A stretch of DNA of 18,138 nt. Origin: DATJBC01 sp035515515. GTDB lineage: Bacteria > Actinomycetota > Acidimicrobiia > Acidimicrobiales > UBA8190. The DNA lies in contig DATJBC010000239.1 of assembly GCA_035515515.1 (NCBI GenBank), positions 1 through 18,138 on the forward strand. Direction: 5' to 3'. Position numbers and translations under genes: made by a program. Positions 1-5,660 of the stretch are shown piece by piece; position 1 is the first letter of the stretch; the number at the start of each line of letters is the position of its first letter. A model generated the notes under the pieces. That model was not told where the DNA came from and did not search any database. It saw only the letters and a list, made by a program, of their open reading frames with translations.

Positions 1-905
1 TCGACCGCCGTCACGGGGTGCTCGGGGGTGACGACGGTGTCGGTCCATCCCCGTCCGGCGTGGACCTCGTTGCGGGGGTCCACCACGGTCTCGAGCGCCC
101 GCACGACGGTCGTACCGATGGCGATCACCCGCCCGCCCTCACGACGGGTGTCGTTGATGCGGTGGGCGGTGGCCCGCGTCACCCGGAAGTACTCGGGGTA
201 CGGGGGCTCCCACGCCTCGAGCGAGGCCACCCCGGTGTGCAGGACGACGGGGACGACCCCGATGCCCCGGGCCAGCAGGCGGGTGAGGACCTCGGGGGTG
301 AAGGGGCGGCCGGCGCTGGGCATCTCGGCCGATCCCGGCTCGGTGGCGTACACGTTCTGGTACATCGACAGCGGCCAGCTGCCCCGCACGTACCCGTAGC
401 GGATGGGATGGCCGTGCACCGCCAGGTAGGTGTGGATGGGCTGGGGCGTGGTGACCTTGGCCACCCACAGCCGCACGCCGCGCGCATGCGCGCTGTAGGG
501 CGCCAGCAGCTCCACGCGCCCGCCGTCGGGGAGGGCGAGCACCGCACCGGCGCGGCCTTCGAACCACGCCTCGGCCCCGTGGCGCAGCTCCACGGTCCAC
601 AGCTCGGCTGGCAGGTTGGTCGACAGGTGGAGCTCGAGCGCCAGGCCTGTGCCGTCGGTGGCGGGGACGGCGGCCGCCAGGGTGCCCGAGGTGTTCACCA
701 CGAGCAGGTCGCCTTCGTCGAGCAGCCGGGGGAGCTCGGCGAAGTACGTGTGCTCGAGGGCCCCGTCGCCGCGCCGCGCCACCATCATGCGCACGGCGTC
801 GCGGGTCATGCCGCGCGCCTCGGGGGGCGCGTCGGCCTCGAGCTCGGGGGGGAGCACGAAGGTGCCCGCGTCGCTGCGCACCCGGGGCGGGGTGAGGGTG
901 GTCAC
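1..905 (-). CDS. QueA-family S-adenosylmethionine:tRNA ribosyltransferase-isomerase-like protein (C-terminus cut by window edge)
   Basis: The frame is open for 301 codons from a GTG at 905 to the window edge, so the C-terminus is missing (the family is usually about 340-360 residues). QueA transfers the ribosyl group of SAM to 7-aminomethyl-7-deazaguanine in tRNA during queuosine synthesis. Family signatures are visible in order: DLLVVNTSGTL near residue 60, HPIRYGYVRGSWP and YQNVYATEPGSAEMPSAGRP near residues 163-195, FTPEVLTRLLARGIGVVPV, and GRVIAIGTTVVRALETV followed by GWTDTVV. The canonical LVxNDTRVxxARL segment is replaced by LVVNTSGTLAAAV, so this may be a divergent paralogue with a different substrate. 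The start overlaps the TGA of the upstream SDR gene (GTGA), which implies translational coupling. Family assignment is confident; true queuosine function is not. Confidence 0.82.
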   Translation of the reverse strand, partial: MTTLTPPRVRSDAGTFVLPPELEADAPPEARGMTRDAVRMMVARRGDGALEHTYFAELPRLLDEGDLLVVNTSGTLAAAVPATDGTGLALELHLSTNLPAELWTVELRHGAEAWFEGRAGAVLALPDGGRVELLAPYSAHARGVRLWVAKVTTPQPIHTYLAVHGHPIRYGYVRGSWPLSMYQNVYATEPGSAEMPSAGRPFTPEVLTRLLARGIGVVPVVLHTGVASLEAWEPPYPEYFRVTRATAHRINDTRREGGRVIAIGTTVVRALETVVDPRNEVHAGRGWTDTVVTPEHPVTAV

Positions 906-1624
906 GACGCGCGCGCCGCGGTGGCGGCGGCCAGCTCCGGGAGCCGGTAGCGGCCGCTCGGGGCGACGCCCTCGATCAGGCGGACGAGGTCGGGGACCAC
1001 GGTGGCGGGCAGCGGACGGTCCGAGATGTCCTCGCCGGGGAAGGCGTCCTGGTGCATCTGGGTGCGCAGGTCCCCGGGGTCGACGGCGAGGACGCGCCAC
1101 GCCGGCTCCTCCACGGCCAGCACCGCGCTCAGATGGTCGAGGGCGGCCTTCGACAGGCCGTAGCCGCCCCACCCCTCGTATGCCTCCACCGCGGCGTCCG
1201 ACGTCACGTTGACGACGGTGGGCGAGCAGGAGCGGCGCAGGAGCGGCGCGGCCTCCTGCACGAGCGCCAGCGGCGCCACCACGTTCACCGCCAGGACCTG
1301 CGCCAGCTCGTGGGCCGGGTACGACGTGAGGTGCGGCAGGGGACTCACCCCGAGGGTGCTGGCGTTGTTGACGACGACGTCCAGCCCCCCCCGGCGGGCG
1401 GCGCCCGCCACCAGCGCGCGGCGGTGGGCGCCGTCGGCCACGTCGCCGGCCAGCGCCTCCACCACCACCCCCGGGGCGGCGCGGGCCTCCAGCTCGTGGC
1501 GGGCCCGGGCGAGGGCGTCGCCGCCGCGGCCGTCCACCACGAGCGACCACCCCCGCTCGGCCAGCGACAGGGCCAGGGCGAGCCCCAGGCCCCTCGATGC
1601 TCCCGTGACCAGGGCGACGGCCAT
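902..1624 (-). CDS. SDR-family NAD(P)-dependent oxidoreductase
   Basis: This 240-residue protein has the classical short-chain dehydrogenase layout. The Rossmann nucleotide-binding motif TGASRGLG lies at residues 7-14, NNAS near 87, a catalytic-type serine in NVTSDAAVE, and the YxxxK pair in YGLSKAALDHL, followed by the VDPGDLRT loop. The length is normal for a classical SDR. The substrate cannot be told from the sequence. The ATG at 1624 is preceded by a strong ribosome-binding site (AGGAGGT on the minus strand, 1637-1631, six bases away), which fixes the start. It is the first gene of a two-gene unit with the QueA-like protein, whose GTG overlaps this TGA. The promoter is probably in the A/T-rich stretch at 1679-1710, with a hairpin at 1647-1668 in the leader. 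Confidence 0.93.
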   Translation of the reverse strand: MAVALVTGASRGLGLALALSLAERGWSLVVDGRGGDALARARHELEARAAPGVVVEALAGDVADGAHRRALVAGAARRGGLDVVVNNASTLGVSPLPHLTSYPAHELAQVLAVNVVAPLALVQEAAPLLRRSCSPTVVNVTSDAAVEAYEGWGGYGLSKAALDHLSAVLAVEEPAWRVLAVDPGDLRTQMHQDAFPGEDISDRPLPATVVPDLVRLIEGVAPSGRYRLPELAAATAARAS

Positions 1625-1646
1625 GGCGCCACCTCCTCGTGTGCAC

Positions 1647-1668
1647 GCCGGCCCGGGGCGGGCCCGGC
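1647..1668 (-). promoter_or_regulatory. G/C hairpin in the SDR mRNA leader
   Basis: GCCGGCCC (1647-1654) can pair with GGG-CCGGC (1660-1662 and 1664-1668) around a GGGGC loop with one bulged C. It lies between the likely promoter island and the SDR ribosome-binding site. It could modulate expression, but G/C-rich DNA yields such stems by chance. Confidence 0.3.
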
Positions 1669-1678
1669 TGCTCTCTCA

Positions 1679-1710
1679 GATATAAAAGATAGTTTTATCT
1701 ATTTTTATTC
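1679..1710. promoter_or_regulatory. A/T-rich island with inverted repeat between divergent SDR and DMT genes
   Basis: About 30 almost purely A/T bases interrupt very G/C-rich sequence. They contain the perfect inverted repeat ATAAAA (1682-1687), GATAG spacer, TTTTAT (1693-1698), followed by a second TTTTTAT. Several minus-strand hexamers resemble a -10 box (TATCTT, TATATC), placing a start about 40-50 bases before the SDR gene. The symmetry also suits a dimeric repressor site. The promoter role is inferred from composition and position; no regulator gene is adjacent. Confidence 0.5.
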
Positions 1711-1803
1711 CCCCAGGCAAGAGGCGGCGGGGCTCGCTCCGGGAGCCCGCGCACCGGCCGCGGCCCGGGCGGCGGGGGCGGCGGACGGCGAGCGGCCAGC
1801 GCG

Positions 1804-1809
1804 TAGCAT
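1804..1809 (+). promoter_or_regulatory. Possible -10 box (TAGCAT) for the DMT transporter gene
   Basis: TAGCAT resembles the -10 consensus. It would start transcription near 1816, just after an upstream in-frame ATG at 1813 but well before the GTG at 1858. No convincing -35 box is seen. Confidence 0.25.
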
Positions 1810-1857
1810 GCGATGTGCAGGGCGGTGCACGCACCTCGAGGATCGAAGGGGCTCGAC

Positions 1858-2784
1858 GTGGTGAAGGCGGTCATCCTGGCGCTGGCGGCCAGCTTCTGCA
1901 CCGCGACGTCGTCGGTGTGCCAGCGCCTCGGCGCCGCCCCCGCGCCGGGCGGCGACAAGCTGAGCCCGCGGCTGCTCCTCTACCTGGTGCGCCAGCCCAT
2001 CTGGCTGGCCGGCGTAGCCAGCATGATCCTCGGCTTCGTCTTCCAGGTCGCCGCGCTCCGCTACGGCGACCTCGCCCTGGTCCAGCCCATCCTCGCCACC
2101 GAGCTCCTCTTCGTGTTCGCCTACATGGCGCTCTCCGGCACGCGCCGGGTGGCGCGCCATGACTGGCTGGCGGCGGCGGCCATGGCCGCCGGCCTGGCCG
2201 TGTTCCTCTTCACCGCCAGCCCCTCGGGCGGGCACCTGCACGCGCCCAGCGCGTCGTGGTGGTTCGCGGGGGTTTCGGCCATGGGCCTCACCGGGGTGGC
2301 CGCGGCCATGGCCTTCCTCCCGCTGCGGCGGGGTGCGGGGCCCTCCCCGGCGCGCAAGGCGGCCACGCTGGGCGTCGCCACCGGCATCTCGTGGGGGTTC
2401 GTGGCGGCCGTCATCAAGGAGCTGAGCGCCCACACCGGGTCGGGCTTCGCGCTGTTCCTCACGTGGTCGCCCTATGTGCTGCTGGGGGTGGGGGCGGCGT
2501 CGATCCTGTTGGCCACGCACGCCTTCCAGGCCGGGCCCCTGGCCGCCTCGCAGCCGGGCTTCACCATCGTCGACCCCCTGGTGGCCAGCCTGCTCGGCAT
2601 CTTCATCTTCGATGAGCACATGCAGCTCGACCCCTTTGCCGTGGTCGTCGAGGCGGCCGCCCTGGCGGCGTTGGTGGCAGGGGTGGTGGCCATCAGCCGG
2701 AGCCAGCTCGTGCAGGGCCAGACCCACGAGGACGAGGCGGGCTTCCGGCCCGTGTCCCTCGAGGTGCGGGACGTGCCGGGCTGA
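1858..2784 (+). CDS. DMT (drug/metabolite transporter)-superfamily membrane protein
   Basis: This 308-residue, strongly hydrophobic protein has about nine or ten membrane segments, beginning with VILALAASFCTATSSV and ending with ALAALVAGVVAIS. Two similar halves (the loop YGDLALVQPILATELLF in the first, QAGPLAASQPGFTIVDPLVA in the second) fit the internally duplicated EamA/NIPA-like DMT fold. It probably exports or imports a small metabolite, which cannot be named. I chose the GTG at 1858 because AAGGGG (1846-1851) sits six bases upstream. An in-frame ATG at 1813 would add 15 polar residues before the first membrane segment and lacks a ribosome-binding site. The gene is divergent from the SDR pair and convergent with the exopolysaccharide operon. 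Confidence 0.85.
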   Translation: MVKAVILALAASFCTATSSVCQRLGAAPAPGGDKLSPRLLLYLVRQPIWLAGVASMILGFVFQVAALRYGDLALVQPILATELLFVFAYMALSGTRRVARHDWLAAAAMAAGLAVFLFTASPSGGHLHAPSASWWFAGVSAMGLTGVAAAMAFLPLRRGAGPSPARKAATLGVATGISWGFVAAVIKELSAHTGSGFALFLTWSPYVLLGVGAASILLATHAFQAGPLAASQPGFTIVDPLVASLLGIFIFDEHMQLDPFAVVVEAAALAALVAGVVAISRSQLVQGQTHEDEAGFRPVSLEVRDVPG

Positions 2785-2796
2785 CCCCGGGGTGCC

Positions 2797-2825
2797 GCCC
2801 GCCGCCTAGCGGACGAGCGGCGGGC
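2797..2825. terminator. Strong G/C hairpin between convergent DMT gene and exopolysaccharide operon
   Basis: GCCCGCCGC (2797-2805) and GCGGCGGGC (2817-2825) form a perfect nine-pair stem with an 11-base loop. It starts 13 bases after the DMT stop and covers the stop codon and last codons of the GH8 gene. It is placed to end transcription from both sides, but has no T-run, so the role is inferred from position. Confidence 0.5.
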
Positions 2826-4023
2826 ACGGCGACAGCCACGTCGTGTCGAGCAGCACGCGGCCCAGCGCCACCCAGGCGTCGCCGTAGTAGGTGTGGTAGC
2901 GCCCCGCCTGCGCGTCGGCCCGGTCGAGGAGCTTCGCCGCCGCCGCCCGCTGCCCGGCAGCCGCCGCCGCGGCCGCCGCGGCCACCAGGCCGAGCGGGTT
3001 GACGACGGCGGTCCTCGACGCCCCCGCCAGGCTGTAGGAGAGGTCGGCGCCGGCGCCCGAGGCGTGGTCCAGCATCGGCCACCACGCCGCCGCCAACGCC
3101 CGCGCCGGCGCCGAGCACGACGCCGCCAGCCACACCGGCACCCGCTGGGCGTCGAGGCCGTAGGCGGGGGGAGTCGTCGTCCCCGGGGCGCGGGCGGGGC
3201 TGACGGCCCCCGACGCGCTGAGGCTGGCCCAGTCCGGCGGGAGGCGCCGCCCGGCGGCCTGCTGCAGCGACGTCAGCGCGCCGACGGCGTCGTCCTCGAC
3301 CGCCGCCCACCGCGCGTCCTGGGTGGTCACCCGCAACAGCGCCATGGCCTGTGGAGCCAGGTAGCTGGGGTCCATCACCGACGGCGCGGGGCGCGCCCAC
3401 GGTCCCGCCACCAGCTGGGGCCGCCCACCGGGGCTCACCGTCTCGTTGGCCAGGATGGCCGCGGCGATCTGCACGGCCGGGGTGCGGTAGGCGGGGTCGT
3501 CAAAGCGCCTGGCGGCCAGGGCCAGCGCCCAGGCCGTGTCGAGGTCGGCGTCGGCGGCGGGGTCGGCCCCCACCACCGCGCCGTCGGCCCAGTGGTACGC
3601 GAACAGCTTGTCGGGAAGCTGCAGATGGGCCCGCGCCCATCGCCAGGCCAGGTCGAAGTCGGACCGATCGCCCACCGCCACCGCCAGGAGCATGGCGTAG
3701 CCCTGACCCTCACTCACCGTGTCGCCGCCCTGGTCGTGCCGGACGACGCGGCCGTCGGAGCCGAGATAGCGGGTGAGGAAGGCCTTGGCGTCGTAGCGGG
3801 CGTGGCCCACGGGGTCCGACGGCGCCGGCCCCGTGACCGTCGGGGCGCCGGGCACGTGGCCGCCCTGCAACGACAGGGCGGCCACGGCGCCCGCCACCAC
3901 GAGCGGGACGACGACGGCGGTGACGAGGCGGCGCGTCTGGCCCCGTCGGGTGCGGTCGCCCGGCACTCGGGCCCGTGGGGGCAGGCCCCGGGTGGGCCGG
4001 GCGGTGGGGGGGGCGCTCGTCAT
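2806..4023 (-). CDS. Glycoside hydrolase family 8 (endoglucanase-like), membrane-anchored
   Basis: This 405-residue protein has an Arg-rich N-terminus and one hydrophobic segment (LVTAVVVPLVVAGAVAALSL, about residues 33-52), so the catalytic part should lie outside the membrane. GH8 hallmarks are present: SEGQGYAM near residue 102 with the proton-donor Glu, ADADLDTAWALALAA near 156 matching the family signature Asp, and YGLDAQRVPVWLA near 289 with the position of the general base Asp. GH8 enzymes cut beta-1,4-glucan or related polymers, and BcsZ does this in cellulose operons. A run of nine alanines lies near the C-terminus. The ATG overlaps the TGA of the cellulose-synthase-like gene (ATGA), so the two are coupled. 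The likely role is trimming or releasing the polymer made by that synthase. Confidence 0.9.
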   Translation of the reverse strand: MTSAPPTARPTRGLPPRARVPGDRTRRGQTRRLVTAVVVPLVVAGAVAALSLQGGHVPGAPTVTGPAPSDPVGHARYDAKAFLTRYLGSDGRVVRHDQGGDTVSEGQGYAMLLAVAVGDRSDFDLAWRWARAHLQLPDKLFAYHWADGAVVGADPAADADLDTAWALALAARRFDDPAYRTPAVQIAAAILANETVSPGGRPQLVAGPWARPAPSVMDPSYLAPQAMALLRVTTQDARWAAVEDDAVGALTSLQQAAGRRLPPDWASLSASGAVSPARAPGTTTPPAYGLDAQRVPVWLAASCSAPARALAAAWWPMLDHASGAGADLSYSLAGASRTAVVNPLGLVAAAAAAAAAGQRAAAAKLLDRADAQAGRYHTYYGDAWVALGRVLLDTTWLSPCPPLVR

Positions 4024-5660
4024 GCGGCGCGGGCCTCGGTGTCGCCGTCCCCCGAGGCGGCCTCCGACACCGCAGCGCTCCGGCCGGTGAGCGCGGGCCA
4101 CACGCCGACGGTGAGCACGGCCAGGTGCAGTACCGCGAAGGCCATGTTGTTGACCGTGCCCGCCGTGGGCCGGCGCGTGAGCGCGAACCCCATGGCGGCC
4201 CCCAGCGCGCCCATGACGAGCAACGCCGGGACCACGGCGAGGGGCTGGGGGCCGGCCCGCCCCCGTTTGGCCGTGACGACGAAGCGGCCCCGGCGGCCCG
4301 CCACGACGAAGAGGGTGGACACCACGTGCACCCAGAAGTTGGCGATGAGGAGCGCGAAGGCCTCGAAGGTGTAGCGGCCCGCCCCCGCCACGGCCACGGC
4401 ACCGAGGCTGAGGCAGAAGTAGGGGGCGAAGTGGAGCAGGAACTGGTCGGCTGTGGTCCCGGCGAGCGGCTGGGCGCCCGTCAGGATGCGGACGACGGGG
4501 AACGCCATGTAGAGGGCGAAGGTCCACCCCGACAAGAAGAACATCGACGACAGCAGGTACTGCATCCTGATGCGCACGGGCAGCTCGGCGCGGACCGCCG
4601 CGGGCACCGCCGCCAGGCACCCCCGCGCCCAGCGCTGTTGCTGGCTCACGTAGGAGGCCATGTCCTCGGGGCCGAGCCCCTGCGCCAGGACCTCGTTCAC
4701 GTAGGCCGAGCGCCACCCGAGCTCGTGCAGGTGCACCGACAGCTCGAAGTCCTCGGTGAGCGAGCCCTCGGGGAAGCCGCCGACGTCGTCGAGGGCCCGG
4801 CGCCGGAACACGACGTTGGTGCCGCAGCAGAACATGGCTCCGAGCCCGTCCTTGCCGCGGGCGATGCCGCCGAAGAACAGGGCCTGTTGCGCCCAGGCGG
4901 CGGCCGCCACGCCCCCCCGGCGCGCGTTGGCGTAGTACTGCGGCGTCTGCACGAAGGCCGTCGCCGGGTCGGCGAACCACTCCATGGTCGCCTCCAGGAA
5001 GCGGCTGTCAGGCACGTGGTCGCAGTCGAACACGGCCACGAAGGGCGCCCGGCAGTGCGCCAGGGCGTCGTTGAGGTTGCCCGCCTTGGCCCCCCGGTTG
5101 TCGCCCCGCCGCAGGTAGCGGGCGCCGAGGTGGGCGGCCAGGGCGGCGAGCTCGGGCCGGCCGGCGTCGTCGAGGAGGTACACCGTCGTCGAGCCGCGCA
5201 CGGCCAGGGCGGCGGCCACGGTCGGCCGCACCACCTCGAGGGGCTCGTTGCACACCGGGATGAGGATGTCGACGTCGTCGCCCGGCACCGTGGCGGCCCG
5301 CACGGCGGGCCGGTCGCGGCCGTGGCGGCAGGTCCACCAGAACCCCGCCGCCTGCACGAGGTTGAACAGCTCGGCGACGATGAGCAACCCGTACAGCGCC
5401 CGGTTGCCGATGCGCTCGGGGCGCAGCAGCCACTCGAAGTACCACATGGCCGCCAGGAGGCTCACCGGGAAGAGCACCGTGAGCTTGCGGTCCACCTGCC
5501 GCCACTGGGCGAGGCCGGGCCACACCGGGCGCTCCGTGCGGGGGTCGGCGGCGACGCCGACCTCGTCGGGCGCGTGCGACTGGCCGCCCGGGCCCCTCTC
5601 GTCGGGCGCGTGCGTCTCGTCGGGCGCGCGCGGCGTTGCCGTGTCGGCCACCTGGGTCAT
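4020..5660 (-). CDS. Cellulose-synthase-like family 2 glycosyltransferase (no PilZ domain)
   Basis: This 546-residue processive GT2 membrane enzyme has two N-terminal membrane segments (LTVLFPVSLLAAMWYFEWLL and ALYGLLIVAELFNLVQAAGF) followed by the catalytic domain. All four processive beta-glycan synthase motifs are present: DD in VYLLDDAG (about 161), DxD in VFDCDHVPD (about 211), TED in GSLTEDFEL (about 301) and QxxRW in SQQQRWARG (about 339). Several membrane segments follow. The protein ends soon after FVVTAKRG, where bacterial BcsA continues into a c-di-GMP-binding PilZ domain, so that control is absent. No bcsB follows. The ATG at 5660 overlaps the upstream TGA (ATGA); a GTG at 5672 is possible but GGAGGT (5678-5673) abuts it. 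The product is inferred to be a beta-glucan-like chain; hyaluronan- or mannan-like chains are not excluded. Confidence 0.92.
   Translation of the reverse strand: MTQVADTATPRAPDETHAPDERGPGGQSHAPDEVGVAADPRTERPVWPGLAQWRQVDRKLTVLFPVSLLAAMWYFEWLLRPERIGNRALYGLLIVAELFNLVQAAGFWWTCRHGRDRPAVRAATVPGDDVDILIPVCNEPLEVVRPTVAAALAVRGSTTVYLLDDAGRPELAALAAHLGARYLRRGDNRGAKAGNLNDALAHCRAPFVAVFDCDHVPDSRFLEATMEWFADPATAFVQTPQYYANARRGGVAAAAWAQQALFFGGIARGKDGLGAMFCCGTNVVFRRRALDDVGGFPEGSLTEDFELSVHLHELGWRSAYVNEVLAQGLGPEDMASYVSQQQRWARGCLAAVPAAVRAELPVRIRMQYLLSSMFFLSGWTFALYMAFPVVRILTGAQPLAGTTADQFLLHFAPYFCLSLGAVAVAGAGRYTFEAFALLIANFWVHVVSTLFVVAGRRGRFVVTAKRGRAGPQPLAVVPALLVMGALGAAMGFALTRRPTAGTVNNMAFAVLHLAVLTVGVWPALTGRSAAVSEAASGDGDTEARAA
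5562..5632 (-). repeat. Three copies of a 17-base repeat coding for (R/H)APDE in the synthase N-terminus
   Basis: CTCGTCGGGCGCGTGCG occurs on the plus strand at 5562-5578 and 5598-5614, and with one change at 5616-5632. On the coding strand these specify RAPDE, HAPDE and HAPDE in the cytoplasmic tail before the first membrane segment. The repeat arose by duplication within the gene; its role is unknown. Confidence 0.75.

Noticed and set aside
2941..2990. GCC/GGC repeat tract in the GH8 gene as a separate repeat element
   Set aside because: It is the coding sequence for a run of alanines within the frame and needs no other explanation.
4024..4980. Extension of the GH8 frame upstream to 4980
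   Set aside because: It overlaps the motif-rich synthase frame and is low-complexity Arg/Gly/Pro. The ATGA overlap at 4020-4023 marks the true start.
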